A stretch of DNA of 64,000 nucleotides from Alphaproteobacteria bacterium (GCA_012103325.1 WLWY01000003.1:434001-498000); one strand, 5' to 3'; shown: positions 52,869 to 63,360, numbered from the stretch's first letter. Notes: generated by a model not told the origin, from the sequence alone. Program-made: numbers and translations.

Positions 52869-54065
52869 TTACGAGCCGTTGGCACGGGTTTCGAGCGTCT
52901 CCGCTGCCATCCGACGGGCCGCCTCGTCGCAGGATCGCACCCCGTCAAGGGAATCCAATCCGCAATGAGAGAACGCCATAAGAGTTTCCTCTACAATTGC
53001 CGCAATTTCGAGAAACCCGATGCGTTTGGACAAAAATCCCTCAACGGCGATCTCGTTGGCGGCATTCAGAACAGTTGGGGCGCTACCGCCACTCTTCAAG
53101 GCCTCGCGTGCCAGGCGCAACGCCGGAAACCGTATCGGATCAGGCGCTTCGAACGTCAGCTTCGCCATCGCTGCGAGGTCAAGCCGATCCTGCGGCGCCT
53201 GCATACGGGCGGGCCAAGCGAGCGCATAGGCGATCGGCGTCCGCATATCCGGTGTCCCCAATTGCGCCAGGACCGAACCGTCGACATAGGCCACCATGCT
53301 ATGGATCACGGATTGCGGATGCACGAGAATGTCAATTCGATCCTCCGGCACGTCGAAGAGATGATGGGCTTCAATAACCTCAAGCCCCTTATTCATCATC
53401 GTCGCGGAATCGACGGAAATCTTAGCACCCATATCCCAGTTCGGATGCGCCACGGCTTGCGCCGGCGTCACCGACTGCATGGCTTCCCGGTCGAACGTCC
53501 GGAACGGCCCGCCTGACGCGGTCAAAACCAGCTTATCGACCGCCTCGCGGCGATCGAAGTCGAAAACCTGGAAGATGGCGTTGTGCTCGGAATCGACCGG
53601 CAGCAGCACCGCACCGCTGCGCTGTATTTCGGCGACCATAAGAGAGCCCGCGCAAACCAGGCATTCCTTGTTCGCCAAACCGACAACCACACCGCGGTTT
53701 ACCGCTGCCAGAGTCGGCGCCAGCCCTGCCGCCCCGACGATCGCAGCCATGACGAAATCCGCGGGGCGTCTAGCGGCGGCGACAACGGCTTCCATCCCGG
53801 CGGCGACTTCGATGCCGCTCCCCGACAGGCCAGCCTTGAGCGCGCTGTATTGATTATCCTCGCTAACGGCAACGTATCTCGGACGCAGGCGCTTCGCCTG
53901 CTCAACCAGCAGGTCGACGTTCCGGCGCGCGGTCAGGGCTTCGACAATGTACCCGTCCGGATTCCGCTCAAGCAGATCGATGGTACTGCAGCCGACGGAA
54001 CCCGTTGATCCTAAGATCGTAACCGATCGCGGTGCCGCATCGGCGTCTTGCACTATCACTGCCAT
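52869..54065 (-). CDS. dxr: 1-deoxy-D-xylulose 5-phosphate reductoisomerase
   Basis: A 398-residue MEP-pathway enzyme. The NADPH motif GSTGSVG is at residues 19-25, LVCAGSL follows near residue 135, and the metal and substrate site appears in PVDSEHNAIFQ and TASGGPF. It overlaps cdsA by 10 bases. It supplies isoprenoid precursors for UppS encoded upstream. Confidence 0.94.
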   Translation of the reverse strand: MAVIVQDADAAPRSVTILGSTGSVGCSTIDLLERNPDGYIVEALTARRNVDLLVEQAKRLRPRYVAVSEDNQYSALKAGLSGSGIEVAAGMEAVVAAARRPADFVMAAIVGAAGLAPTLAAVNRGVVVGLANKECLVCAGSLMVAEIQRSGAVLLPVDSEHNAIFQVFDFDRREAVDKLVLTASGGPFRTFDREAMQSVTPAQAVAHPNWDMGAKISVDSATMMNKGLEVIEAHHLFDVPEDRIDILVHPQSVIHSMVAYVDGSVLAQLGTPDMRTPIAYALAWPARMQAPQDRLDLAAMAKLTFEAPDPIRFPALRLAREALKSGGSAPTVLNAANEIAVEGFLSKRIGFLEIAAIVEETLMAFSHCGLDSLDGVRSCDEAARRMAAETLETRANGS

Positions 54066-54880
54066 CTAAGCGGACTCCCACCTGCGATCCATGTCATAAG
54101 ACCCGTCACTGGCGCGACGGTCAAGAATCCGTCGAGCCTATCAAGGACACCGCCGTGTCCCGGAATCAAATTCCCGGCATCTTTGACGCCAAAGTGCCGC
54201 TTCACGACTGACTCGATCAAATCGCCAATCTGCGCGACGACGGCCAAAACGCCACTCAATACGGCGATTAGGACAATATTGCCACCATCCACCGCAATAG
54301 CGACGAGAACGCCTGCGCATGCCGCGCACCCCACGCCACCGGCCAATCCCGACCACGTCTTTGCAGGACTTATCCGCGGCGCCAATTTGGGGCCACCGAT
54401 CAAACGGCCAAAGAAATACGCGCCGACATCCGTGGCAATCACGAGCGATACGACCCAGAACACGGCAACGAGCCCTGTCTCGGGCATAGATCGCAGCCAA
54501 ACGATCGAAAGCAATGCCAAAGACACGTAAATGACACCGATAGGAAGCAAGGCGGATGCTTCAAGCCTATCGATTCGGGCAAAGACCGCAATCAACAGCG
54601 CGCCCAAAGCCGCGCACGCAAACGTTTCCTGGAGCATTCCGCTAAGCGCCAGAATCGAGGATAGGATCAGCGTCAGAACAGTGAGTCCCCGCAGCCATGC
54701 CGAGGTTTGGCAGAGCGCCGACCACTCCCAGCCTATCGCCCCACCGATCAGTATCACCATGGCGCCGAAATACCATCCGCCCCACCAGATGGCGGCGGCG
54801 GCCAATGGCATCAGGACGGCGGCGGACAGCACCCGCAGGGTCAGGTCGGAAAGATCAGGCCGGGCCAACGGCTGCACCAT
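54056..54880 (-). CDS. cdsA: Phosphatidate cytidylyltransferase
   Basis: A 274-residue membrane enzyme making CDP-diacylglycerol. Several hydrophobic segments precede the signature KDAGNLIPGHGGVLDRLDG near the C-terminus. ATG 54880, inside the 3' end of uppS, is preferred to the start at 55018, which would run deep into uppS and add an unlikely N-terminus. The start is not certain. Confidence 0.9.
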   Translation of the reverse strand: MVQPLARPDLSDLTLRVLSAAVLMPLAAAAIWWGGWYFGAMVILIGGAIGWEWSALCQTSAWLRGLTVLTLILSSILALSGMLQETFACAALGALLIAVFARIDRLEASALLPIGVIYVSLALLSIVWLRSMPETGLVAVFWVVSLVIATDVGAYFFGRLIGGPKLAPRISPAKTWSGLAGGVGCAACAGVLVAIAVDGGNIVLIAVLSGVLAVVAQIGDLIESVVKRHFGVKDAGNLIPGHGGVLDRLDGFLTVAPVTGLMTWIAGGSPLRWQ

Positions 54881-55595
54881 AGCGTCGCTCTCGACTATTG
54901 AATTCGCTGATCGCGCGGCGGAAATCTTCTGTTGAAAAATCCGGCCACAACGTGTCGAGAAAGACGAACTCGGTATATGCCAACTGCCACAATAGAAAAT
55001 TGCTGATGCGTTGTTCACCGCTTGTGCGGATCAACAGATCAGGGTCCGGAATATCCGCGGTCAGCAGATAACCGCTTACCGTATCGACATCGATATCCGC
55101 CGGATCCAGATGTTTTTCCGCTACTTCCCGCGCCATCGACCGCATCGCCGCGGCAATTTCCTGTCGGCCGCCATAGCTGAGCGCCAAGACCAAGGTCAAA
55201 CCGCTATTCTCGGCCGTCATACGCTCCACGTCCTCGATCAGATCGATGATATCCGCCTCGAACTGGCTGCGGTCGCCGATCATCCGCAGGCGGACATTCT
55301 TGCGGTGCAGCTCCGCCATTTCCGAGCTTAGATAAAGCCGCAGCAAGCCCATCAGGTCGCCGATCTCCTGCTTTGGCCGTTTCCAGTTCTCCGAAGAAAA
55401 ACCGAACAAGGTCAGGTAGGAGATACCGAGCGCACCAGCCGTTTCAACGGTTCTCCGCACCGCATCGGCGCCACGACGATGCCCCATCACGCGGGGCAAG
55501 CCGCGCGACTTCGCCCATCGTCCATTGCCGTCCATGATGATCGCGACATGTACAGGTGCCGTCACATCGTCGGTATCCGTCATTGCCGACTGCAT
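54855..55595 (-). CDS. uppS: Undecaprenyl diphosphate synthase
   Basis: A 246-residue cis-prenyltransferase that makes the lipid carrier for peptidoglycan and O-antigen. The catalytic DGNGRWA lies near residues 22-28 and the C-terminal RTSGEQRISNFLLWQ is typical. It starts 4 bases after frr. ATG 55583 is an alternative start. Confidence 0.94.
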   Translation of the reverse strand: MQSAMTDTDDVTAPVHVAIIMDGNGRWAKSRGLPRVMGHRRGADAVRRTVETAGALGISYLTLFGFSSENWKRPKQEIGDLMGLLRLYLSSEMAELHRKNVRLRMIGDRSQFEADIIDLIEDVERMTAENSGLTLVLALSYGGRQEIAAAMRSMAREVAEKHLDPADIDVDTVSGYLLTADIPDPDLLIRTSGEQRISNFLLWQLAYTEFVFLDTLWPDFSTEDFRRAISEFNSRERRYGAAVGPA

Positions 55596-55599
55596 CAGG

Positions 55600-56157
55600 T
55601 CACACCTGTAAAATTTCCTGTTCTTTGGCCTGCAGCGCGGCGTCGATCTTCTTGATATGCGAGTCGGTCATGGACTGGACCTCATCCGCATATAAGTGCT
55701 GGTCGTCCTGGGACAAATCACCCGATTTTTCCATTTTCTTAAGGCGGTCCATACCATCGCGACGGACATTGCGCACGGCCACACGCGCCTGCTCGGCGTA
55801 TTGTCCCGCTACCTTGGACAGCTCGACACGGCGCTCTTCGCTAAGGTCGGGAATCGGAATGCGAAGAAGATTGCCTTCGGTCTGTGGATTCAAGCCCAGG
55901 CTGGACTCCATGATCGCCTTTTCCACCGCCTTAACCAGGCTCTGATCCCACACTTGCACCGTCAGGAGCCTCGGCTCCGGAACGCTGATCGTTCCCACCT
56001 GATTCATCGGCATTTGCGAACCATAGGCGTCCACGGTCAGTGGTTCGAGCAGGCTCGCCGAGGCCCGCCCGGTCCGGAGTCCCCCGAACTCCCGGCCCAG
56101 CGCCTCAAATGCACCGTCCATCCGGCGTTCGATATCCGACAAATCAGCATCCGCCAT
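55600..56157 (-). CDS. frr: Ribosome recycling factor
   Basis: A 185-residue factor that splits the post-termination ribosome with EF-G. The entire protein matches the family: [15 protein letters not shown] near residue 26 and [11 protein letters not shown], with the long helical domain rich in charged residues. Length is exactly typical. Confidence 0.94.
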   Translation of the reverse strand: MADADLSDIERRMDGAFEALGREFGGLRTGRASASLLEPLTVDAYGSQMPMNQVGTISVPEPRLLTVQVWDQSLVKAVEKAIMESSLGLNPQTEGNLLRIPIPDLSEERRVELSKVAGQYAEQARVAVRNVRRDGMDRLKKMEKSGDLSQDDQHLYADEVQSMTDSHIKKIDAALQAKEQEILQV

Positions 56158-56190
56158 CGTACAGCCCCCTCGAAAAAACCCAGTCCCAGC

Positions 56191-56913
56191 CTATGAAATT
56201 ATCGTGTACATGCCCCCGCCTTTTACAACATCGACGAAAGCACCTGCATTGTGTATCGAAAACACCAAAATCGGAATGTTGTTCTCCCTCGCCAATGATA
56301 CCGCAGCTGCATCCATAACTTTCAAATCCCGCGACAACACTTCAAGATACGCTAAGCTCTCGTACCGTTCCGCGTCCGGATTGGTCTCCGGATCCGCACT
56401 ATAGACCCCATCGACCTTGGTTGCCTTTAAAAGCGCATCGCATCCCATTTCAGATGCTCGCAACGCGGCGGCCGTATCGGTCGTGAAGAAAGGGTTGCCC
56501 GTCCCGGCCGCAAAAATAACGATGCGCCCTTTTTCCATATGACGAACGGCACGGCGGCGGATATAGGGTTCGGAGACCGACTGCATTGGAATTGCGGACA
56601 ACACGCGGGTCTGCGCGCCGATCCCTTCCAGGGCGCTCTGCATCGCCAGGGCATTCATGATGGTGGCGAGCATACCCATATAATCGGCGCTCGCCCGGTC
56701 CATTCCAGCCGACGCGGCGGAAACGCCGCGAAAGATATTACCGCCGCCGACGACGATGCAGACCTCGATGCCGAGCTCGGAAACAGTCTTTATCTCTGAC
56801 GCAATTCTGTCGACCGTGCCGGAATCGAGGCCGAACTCGCGCTCGCCCATCAACGCTTCGCCGGAAAGTTTCAGCAGAACGCGGCGGTACTTGGGGGAGG
56901 CCTGTTCCGGCAT
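56191..56913 (-). CDS. pyrH: UMP kinase
   Basis: A 240-residue amino-acid-kinase-fold enzyme that phosphorylates [13 protein letters not shown] opens the protein, GGGNIFRG is the phosphate-binding loop, and [16 protein letters not shown] is the UMP-binding motif. It lies between tsf and frr as in most Proteobacteria. Confidence 0.95.
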   Translation of the reverse strand: MPEQASPKYRRVLLKLSGEALMGEREFGLDSGTVDRIASEIKTVSELGIEVCIVVGGGNIFRGVSAASAGMDRASADYMGMLATIMNALAMQSALEGIGAQTRVLSAIPMQSVSEPYIRRRAVRHMEKGRIVIFAAGTGNPFFTTDTAAALRASEMGCDALLKATKVDGVYSADPETNPDAERYESLAYLEVLSRDLKVMDAAAVSLARENNIPILVFSIHNAGAFVDVVKGGGMYTIIS

Positions 56914-56951
56914 AGTGTCCTTTCCGAGCGTGTGCTCCTTCGCCTGCTCGA

Positions 56952-57878
56952 TCAGCCCGCCAATGTCGCGGCCACTTCGTCGGCGAGGCTCTCTTCGACC
57001 TTTTCAATACCCTCGCCCAACGCAAACCGAACGAACGCCTTCAGCGCAACCGGCTTACCGAGCTCCTTCGCCGCATTTTCCAGAACCTTCGAAACCTTGG
57101 TTTCGTTATCGATCACGAAGACCTGTTCCAGCAGTGCGACTTCCTCATAGTATTTCCGCAAACGGCCTTCGACCATCTTTTCGATAATCTCTTCCGGCCG
57201 GCCACTCGCACGCGCCTGCTCGGTGAGCACGTCACGCTCCCGGGCCAGGCTGTTCTCATCGATATCGGCAACCGCGACAAATTCCGGCCGCGCCGCGGCG
57301 ATATGCATCGCAATCTGTTTGCCGAGGGCTTCCAGCGCTGCCTTGTCGCCTTCCGACTCGAGCGCCACGATGACGCCGATCTTTCCGATCCCCTCGCCAA
57401 GCGCGCCATGAACGTATGGCACGACGACGCCGTCATTCACCGCAAGTGCGACACAGCGGCGCAGCGCCATATTTTCGCCGATCGTCGCTATTTGGTGGGT
57501 CAATTCGTCCGCGACCGAGCGGTCGGATCCCGGGTAAGCCGCAGCGGCAAGCGCGTCAATCGACTCGCCATTGGTCAGTGCGATCGACGTGACGTTCCTT
57601 ACGAATGCCTGGAAATCGTCGTTCCGCGCAACGAAGTCCGTTTCCGCGTTCACCTCCGCAACGGCACCCGTTTTTCCGTCGACAACCACGCCCACGAGCC
57701 CTTCGGCGGCAACCCGTCCCGCCTTCTTGGCAGCCATCGACAGGCCTTTCTTGCGCAGCCAGTCGACCGCGGTTTCAATGTCACCCTCAGTCTCGGTGAG
57801 TGCCTTCTTGCAATCCATCATGCCGGCACCGGTTTTGTCGCGCAGTGACTTGACAAGCGCGGCGGTAATATTAGCCAT
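56952..57878 (-). CDS. tsf: Elongation factor Ts
   Basis: A 308-residue nucleotide-exchange factor for EF-Tu. The UBA-like N-terminal domain has [16 protein letters not shown] and the EF-Tu contact segment [13 protein letters not shown] is near residues 81-93. An 88-base gap separates it from rpsB, with which it is probably cotranscribed. Confidence 0.95.
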   Translation of the reverse strand: MANITAALVKSLRDKTGAGMMDCKKALTETEGDIETAVDWLRKKGLSMAAKKAGRVAAEGLVGVVVDGKTGAVAEVNAETDFVARNDDFQAFVRNVTSIALTNGESIDALAAAAYPGSDRSVADELTHQIATIGENMALRRCVALAVNDGVVVPYVHGALGEGIGKIGVIVALESEGDKAALEALGKQIAMHIAAARPEFVAVADIDENSLARERDVLTEQARASGRPEEIIEKMVEGRLRKYYEEVALLEQVFVIDNETKVSKVLENAAKELGKPVALKAFVRFALGEGIEKVEESLADEVAATLAG

Positions 57879-57966
57879 TACTTGAACCTCTATCTTAGAT
57901 ATGCGCCATTAAGTTTTTGAATTAACGCGCATACTGAAAACAAACACTATCTGTCTAATCGCCGAA

Positions 57967-58959
57967 TTAGCTCGCCGGCTCAGCCTGTGCCGCTCCCTCA
58001 CCGGCATCCGCCTCGGCCGGTGCCGCTTCAGCCGCTGCTGGCTCCGCTTCGGCTGCTACTGGCTTCGCTTTGGCTGCTGCTGGCTTCGCTTTGGCTGGCT
58101 CCGCTTCGGCTGCTGCTGGCTTCGCTTTGGCTGGCTTCGCTTCGGCGGCTGGTGCCGCTTCTGCAGGCGCTGCTTCGGCTGCTGCAGGAGCAGCTTCTGC
58201 TGGCGCAGCTTCCGGCAAGGCTTCCGCCGGGGCTTCCTCGCCTTCGCCGATATCCACACCGGACGACAGCAGCTCTGCCTGCAGGCCATCGAGCACCGAG
58301 TCCGCCACGAGATCGCAATACAGGGAAATCGCCCGCATCGCATCGTCATTGCCCGGAATCGGGAAGTTGATGCCGCGGGGATCGGAGTTGCTGTCCAAGA
58401 CCGCAACCACGGGAATACCGAGTTTCTGCGCCTCGGCAACGGCAATCGCTTCCTTATTGGTGTCGACGATGAACAGGATGTCGGGCAGACTGCCCATTTC
58501 CTTGATCCCGCCAAGCGCCCGTTCGAGCTTGTCGCGCTCCGCCGTCAGGCGAAGAAGCTCTTTTTTGGTCAATCCAAGGTCTTCGACCGCGAGCTGCTCT
58601 TCGATATCACGCAGCCGTTTGATCGAATTCGAGATCGTCCGCCAATTGGTCAGCATTCCGCCGAGCCAGCGATGATTCACGAAATACTGGCCGCAGCGGA
58701 CCGCCGAAGTGGAAACGATCTCCGTCGCCTGCCGCTTCGTGCCTACGAACAGAACCCGTCCGCCGCCGGCAGCAACCTCGCGGATCGCCTCCAATCCCCG
58801 CTGCAGCATGGGGACTGTCTGCTCCAAATCAATAATGTGAATGCCATTCCGCTCGCCGAAGATATAGGGCCGCATAAGCGGGTTCCATCTACGGGTGGTA
58901 TGGCCAAAGTGTATGCCAGCTTCGAGAAGCTGACGCATCGAGTAAGTCGGCATCGCCAT
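57967..58959 (-). CDS. rpsB: 30S ribosomal protein S2 with long C-terminal tail
   Basis: A 330-residue S2. Residues 1 to about 238 are a normal S2 ([51 protein letters not shown]). Residues about 239-330 form a low-complexity Ala/Glu/Pro/Lys tail built from short repeats, some 90 residues longer than the usual S2. The tail switches from acidic to Lys-containing units and back. Its effect on the ribosome is unknown. Confidence 0.95.
   Translation of the reverse strand: MAMPTYSMRQLLEAGIHFGHTTRRWNPLMRPYIFGERNGIHIIDLEQTVPMLQRGLEAIREVAAGGGRVLFVGTKRQATEIVSTSAVRCGQYFVNHRWLGGMLTNWRTISNSIKRLRDIEEQLAVEDLGLTKKELLRLTAERDKLERALGGIKEMGSLPDILFIVDTNKEAIAVAEAQKLGIPVVAVLDSNSDPRGINFPIPGNDDAMRAISLYCDLVADSVLDGLQAELLSSGVDIGEGEEAPAEALPEAAPAEAAPAAAEAAPAEAAPAAEAKPAKAKPAAAEAEPAKAKPAAAKAKPVAAEAEPAAAEAAPAEADAGEGAAQAEPAS
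57985..58230. repeat. Low-complexity repeat encoding the S2 tail
   Basis: Imperfect direct repeats of about 30-33 bases, built on GGCTTCGCTTTGGCTG and GGCTCCGCTTCGGCTG units (plus-strand sense), occupy the 3' end of rpsB. They are in frame and encode [16 protein letters not shown] blocks. Such tracts can change length by slippage or recombination. Confidence 0.75.
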
Positions 58960-59110
58960 GGTACTATCCTTTACCGGTTATTCCTCCGTGGGCGAAAGCC
59001 AGTTTCCCGGCACCGGAGCGGCCACTGCCCTGATCGACAGCGCGCGCAAACCCACGTGTGAGATGGCAGCGGTATAGTCCCAATTGTTCGCCGTTGCAAG
59101 GCCTTAAGGC

Positions 59111-59135
59111 AGGCCGGGGGGAACGATTCCGGCCT
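59111..59135 (-). terminator. Candidate terminator after dnaE
   Basis: AGGCCGG (59111-59117) pairs with CCGGCCT (59129-59135) around an 11-base loop at the dnaE stop. No T-tract follows on the minus strand, so it is only a candidate. The rest of the 174-base gap should hold the rpsB promoter. Confidence 0.35.
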
Positions 59136-62100
59136 AAAGATCCTGTACGTCGATGACGCCCGGGATCGCCTTTACCGCGGACCGGACGGCAACGGAAATC
59201 GCATAGCTCTGCGGCAGGTCCATTTCGATCTCGCGGTCGTCCGCTTCAAGCATAAGGCGTACTTTTCCAGGCCCCCGCTCGCCATGTTCCCGGAAAACGC
59301 TGACCAGGCTGTCAATCGGACCTTTGTCCCGCATAAAGACGCGAAGGCCCGCTGCGGCTCTGACCGCGGCTTCGTCCAGGGGCTGGATGTCCTGCGCTGT
59401 CAGCCGGAACCCTTCGTTCCACCGCTGCACGTCGACAGTAGCGATCAGCGGCGCACCGGACTCGAGCAACTCCCGGCTGACCGCCAAAACTTCCGAAAAC
59501 ACAGTGACTTCAAACGCACCGCTCGCATCGGACATTTGCACGAATGCCATCTTGGCGCCGCGGGACGATGTGGTAAACCGACGCGACGACACGATACCGG
59601 CAAGCTTGATCCGTCCTTCGGTCATCCGTCCGGACGTCACCGCGATCCATTCCTTGACGCCCAATTTTTCGCACGTCTTGCGGTAGGACGCGAGCGGGTG
59701 CGAAGACAGATAAAATCCTACCGCTTCGAATTCCTGCTGCAGCCGTTCCTGCACCGCCCAATCCTCGACATCGGGCAACGGCGGAATAATGGCGGCCGTG
59801 TCCTCGACTCCGAACAGATTGACCTGATTGCTTTCGCGGTCGTTTTGGGCCGCGTTTGCGTGACGGACGAGCATTTCAACGGCATCGTATACCTGATGCC
59901 GATTGGGATTGAGGCTATCGAAGGCGCCCGCCCGGGTCAGGTTTTCGACTTGCCGCTTGTTGAGAACGCTGGTGTCGAGCCGGCCGGCGAAATCGAATAC
60001 CGATTGATACGGCCCATTCGACGTCCGCTCGGCGACGACGGTTTCCATCGCCGCGCCGCCGACATTCTTCAGCGCCGCCAGGGCGTAGCGAACCGCGCTT
60101 TCTTCATCGCTCAAGACCTCGACCGTAAAATCGACGCCCGATTTGTTAATATTCGGCGGCAGCAAGGCGATGCCCATATGGTCGAGTTCGGCGCGGAACA
60201 GTCCTAGCTTGTCCGTATTGCCCATATCTTCGCTCATGGACGCAGCGATGAACTCGACCGGATAATTAGCCTTCAGGTATGCCGTTTGGTAGGCGACAAG
60301 CGCGTACGCCGCGGCGTGAGATTTGTTGAAACCGTAGCCGGCAAACTTCGCAACCTGATCGAAGATCCGGCCCGCGAGATCCTCCTCGACATCGCGGCCG
60401 ACCGCGCCTTCCACGAAATTCTGCCGCTGGGCATCCATTTCCGACTGAATCTTCTTGCCCATCGCGCGGCGCAGCAAATCCGCATCTCCGAGGGTGAACC
60501 CCGACAGGGTCTGCGCGATCTGCATGACCTGTTCCTGATAGATCATGATGCCGTAGGTTTCCTTCAGAATCCCTTCGAGCGATTCATGCAGATAATCCGG
60601 CGTCTCTTCGCCGTGCTTGCGCTTGATGAAGCTGGGGATATTGTCCATCGGACCCGGGCGGTACAGCGCCACAACGGCGATGATGTCCTCGAAACGGTCG
60701 GGCTTCAGCTTCTTGAGCACATCCCGCAGTCCCGAACTTTCAAGCTGGAACACGCCTGTCGAGTCGGCGCGGCACAACATCTCGAATGTTTTCGCATCGT
60801 CCAGCGGTATCTTGTCGAGCGCGAGGTCAATCCCGCGGTCGCGCAGGCGCCGAACCGTGCCGGACAGAACCGTCAGGGTCTTGAGTCCGAGGAAGTCGAA
60901 CTTCACCAGCCCCGCCTGCTCGACATACTTCATGTTGAACTGAGTAACCGGCATGGTCGACCGGGAATCACGATAGAGCGGTACAAGCTCATGTAGCGGC
61001 CGATCACCGATAACGACACCTGCTGCGTGGGTCGATGCGTGCCGGTAAAGCCCTTCCAGCTTCAGCGACACATCGACCAAACGCCCAACCGTGGGATCGT
61101 CGTCCCGCATCTCCTGCAACAAGGGCTCGTCGGCCAGCGCTTTCTTGAGGCTGACCGGGTTCGCCGGATTGTAGGGCACCAGCTTACTGATGCGGTCGAC
61201 CTGACCGTAAGGCATCTCCAAGACACGGCCGACATCGCGCAACACCGCGCGCGCTTCGAGTTTTCCGAAGGTAATGATCTGGGCCACCCGGTCCGCGCCA
61301 TATTCGTTTTGAACATAGCGGATGACATCGTCACGGCGGTCCTTGCAGAAATCGATATCGAAATCCGGCATGGAGACGCGTTCGGGATTGAGGAAACGCT
61401 CGAACAGCAGACCAAACCGAAGCGGATCGAGATCCGTTATCGTCAGCGCCCACGCCACGACCGACCCGGCGCCCGAGCCGCGGCCGGGCCCGACGGGAAT
61501 ACTCTCGTTCTTCGCCCATTGAATGAAATCCGCGACGATGAGGAAATAACCGGGGAAACCCATCTGCGCGATGACATCCAGTTCGTACTGCAGCCGTTCG
61601 CGATAGGGTTTTGCAACCGCCTCGCGTTCTTCGGCACTCTGGCCTTCGGCATAGAGCTGCCGCTCGAGACGGCCGTCCAACCCTTCCGCGGCCATTTCGC
61701 GAAGCACTTCCTCTTCGCCCCGACCGTCCAATTTCGGATAGGGCGGCAAGATCGGCTCATGCGTATCCGGCATGAACGCGCAGCGTTGTGCGACAACGAC
61801 CGTGTTATCGATCGCTTCCGGAATGTCGGCGAACAGTTCGCGCATCTCCGCGGGAGATTTGAAGTAGTGCTCGGCCGTAACGCGCCGGCGGTCGACCCGC
61901 GATACGGTCGTTCCTTCCGCGATGCACATGAGCGCGTCATGCGCTTCATACATATTCTGGTCGGCAAAGAAGACTTCGTTCGTCGCCACGAGCGGAATGT
62001 CATGGGCGTAGGCCAGATCGATCAGTTCGGATTCGATCTGTTCTTCAGCCGGCATGCCGTGGCGCATCAGTTCGACATAGAGCCTGCCATCGAAGATCGC

Positions 62101-62595
62101 TGCCAACTGCAGCAGCATCGCTTCGGCGGCGGGACGCTGCCCTTCCAGCAGCAAGCGCCCGACGGCGCCGGTAACCCCGCCCGTCAGCGCGATGAGACCG
62201 GAACTGTGGGCCTCCAGATCGGCGAGCGTGATCTGCGGCGAGTCTTCCGCCGCCGAACTCAAATACGAGCGGCTGACAAGATCGAGCAGATTGCCGTAAC
62301 CCTCGGCGGACTGCGCAAGCAAAACGATCCAATCGCTCCCCTGCCCGGCACCGCCATGGACTTCGCCATCGGTGCGCTGGACGGCAATCTGGCAGCCGAT
62401 GATCGGCTGTATGCCCGTCGCGCGCGCGGCCAGCGAGAACTCGAGTGCGCCGAACAGGTTGCCCGTATCGGCAACGCCGACCGCCGGCATCCGATGCTTC
62501 GCGCAGAGCGCCGCCAAATCGGGAATCTTGATCGCGCCTTCGGAAAGCGAAAACGCGTCATGAACTCTCAGGTGTACGAAATCCGCATGTGCCAT
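59134..62595 (-). CDS. dnaE: DNA polymerase III alpha subunit
   Basis: A 1153-residue replicative polymerase. The N-terminal PHP domain (FVHLRVHDAFSLSEGA) is followed by the polymerase core with catalytic aspartates in MPDFDIDFCKDRRDDV near residue 408, the helix-hairpin-helix region and an OB-fold (about 1000 onward). FNKSHAAAYALVAYQTAYLK is a family hallmark. Length is typical of housekeeping DnaE1 rather than DnaE2. Confidence 0.95.
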   Translation of the reverse strand: MAHADFVHLRVHDAFSLSEGAIKIPDLAALCAKHRMPAVGVADTGNLFGALEFSLAARATGIQPIIGCQIAVQRTDGEVHGGAGQGSDWIVLLAQSAEGYGNLLDLVSRSYLSSAAEDSPQITLADLEAHSSGLIALTGGVTGAVGRLLLEGQRPAAEAMLLQLAAIFDGRLYVELMRHGMPAEEQIESELIDLAYAHDIPLVATNEVFFADQNMYEAHDALMCIAEGTTVSRVDRRRVTAEHYFKSPAEMRELFADIPEAIDNTVVVAQRCAFMPDTHEPILPPYPKLDGRGEEEVLREMAAEGLDGRLERQLYAEGQSAEEREAVAKPYRERLQYELDVIAQMGFPGYFLIVADFIQWAKNESIPVGPGRGSGAGSVVAWALTITDLDPLRFGLLFERFLNPERVSMPDFDIDFCKDRRDDVIRYVQNEYGADRVAQIITFGKLEARAVLRDVGRVLEMPYGQVDRISKLVPYNPANPVSLKKALADEPLLQEMRDDDPTVGRLVDVSLKLEGLYRHASTHAAGVVIGDRPLHELVPLYRDSRSTMPVTQFNMKYVEQAGLVKFDFLGLKTLTVLSGTVRRLRDRGIDLALDKIPLDDAKTFEMLCRADSTGVFQLESSGLRDVLKKLKPDRFEDIIAVVALYRPGPMDNIPSFIKRKHGEETPDYLHESLEGILKETYGIMIYQEQVMQIAQTLSGFTLGDADLLRRAMGKKIQSEMDAQRQNFVEGAVGRDVEEDLAGRIFDQVAKFAGYGFNKSHAAAYALVAYQTAYLKANYPVEFIAASMSEDMGNTDKLGLFRAELDHMGIALLPPNINKSGVDFTVEVLSDEESAVRYALAALKNVGGAAMETVVAERTSNGPYQSVFDFAGRLDTSVLNKRQVENLTRAGAFDSLNPNRHQVYDAVEMLVRHANAAQNDRESNQVNLFGVEDTAAIIPPLPDVEDWAVQERLQQEFEAVGFYLSSHPLASYRKTCEKLGVKEWIAVTSGRMTEGRIKLAGIVSSRRFTTSSRGAKMAFVQMSDASGAFEVTVFSEVLAVSRELLESGAPLIATVDVQRWNEGFRLTAQDIQPLDEAAVRAAAGLRVFMRDKGPIDSLVSVFREHGERGPGKVRLMLEADDREIEMDLPQSYAISVAVRSAVKAIPGVIDVQDL

Positions 62596-62641
62596 AGTGA
62601 CAAACTACACAATGGCAAATCCCCTGTCAGCCGGAACAACG

Positions 62642-62661
62642 GCCGATATGGTGTGATCGGC
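62642..62661. terminator. Small hairpin between dnaE and the methyltransferase gene
   Basis: GCCGAT (62642-62647) pairs with ATCGGC (62656-62661) around an 8-base loop. It lies downstream of the minus-strand methyltransferase gene and upstream of dnaE. There is no T-tract. It may separate the two units. Confidence 0.3.
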
Positions 62662-62668
62662 TAGAAAC

Positions 62669-62677
62669 TTATCCACA
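62669..62677 (+). promoter_or_regulatory. Perfect DnaA box upstream of dnaE
   Basis: TTATCCACA matches the DnaA 9-mer consensus exactly and lies 74 bases upstream of the dnaE start, in the 90-base gap before the methyltransferase end. It overlaps the palindrome CCACATGTGG (62673-62682). It is single, so it is not an origin. Confidence 0.5.
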
Positions 62678-62685
62678 TGTGGCCG

Positions 62686-63360
62686 CTATTTACGGATTCG
62701 CACTTCAGCGGCTCGTACCTTTGCACCATGCTTTTTGAATATCGCGTCGACACCGGGCAGATACCAGCCGTTGACTCGCGGAATCGGGTTCAGCCGGAGG
62801 AAGATTTCGCCGGTATCCGTGAGGTGATTCTCCTTCATGTCCTTTATGAAAAAATCCCACTCGGCCGGTCCCCAAATCTCCTCGACCGAGGGGCGGTCGA
62901 AGGCGACGAGAAAACAGGTGATCAGATCGAACTTGGTCCCCAGGCTCTCCATCGGCTCGAATTTCTTGATGCTGTAATGCTTCTTGTCGATGCCCAGGAA
63001 GTCCGTCACCGCGTCGTACAGTATCTGTCCTTCGATATCGATGGCTTTCACCGTATGGCCATGCCAGCAATTGCAAACATACGGGAAATAGCCAAATCCT
63101 GTGCCGATATCGAGAATCGAGATGTGCCGCCGCTGCAGGATCCCGAGCTTGAGCGCCCGGCGGACGTTCTCGCGGATCCAGGGCTCGAAGTTGAAATACT
63201 TGAAGTCCATCAGGTGCTGTTTTCCCTTGCACGCCTTACGAAGCGCAAAGAAATCGTCCTGATCGATTGTGGCGCAAATATCTTCCGCCATCGATTTCGA
63301 CTGCAAATTGATGATCAAGTTCTCAGGGCTGAGTTTTGCAATATACTTCTGAAAATTCAT
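62686..63360 (-). CDS. Class I SAM-dependent methyltransferase-like protein
   Basis: A 224-residue protein with a Rossmann methyltransferase core. Motif I is ILDIGTGFGYFPYV near residues 82-95, VKAIDIEG follows as motif II, and FDLITCF serves as motif IV. The first 75 residues are unlike common methyltransferases and rich in Lys and Asp. An AGGA precedes the ATG. The substrate is unknown; sequence composition is less GC-rich than in dnaE or lolD, which hints at acquisition. Confidence 0.65.
   Translation of the reverse strand: MNFQKYIAKLSPENLIINLQSKSMAEDICATIDQDDFFALRKACKGKQHLMDFKYFNFEPWIRENVRRALKLGILQRRHISILDIGTGFGYFPYVCNCWHGHTVKAIDIEGQILYDAVTDFLGIDKKHYSIKKFEPMESLGTKFDLITCFLVAFDRPSVEEIWGPAEWDFFIKDMKENHLTDTGEIFLRLNPIPRVNGWYLPGVDAIFKKHGAKVRAAEVRIRK

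Noticed and set aside
57985..58230. Repeat tract considered as a CRISPR or tandem-repeat locus
   Set aside because: The repeats are in frame within rpsB, have no unique spacers and encode a low-complexity tail.
62669..62677. DnaA box considered as a replication origin
   Set aside because: It is a single box with no cluster, no AT-rich unwinding region and no adjacent origin genes.
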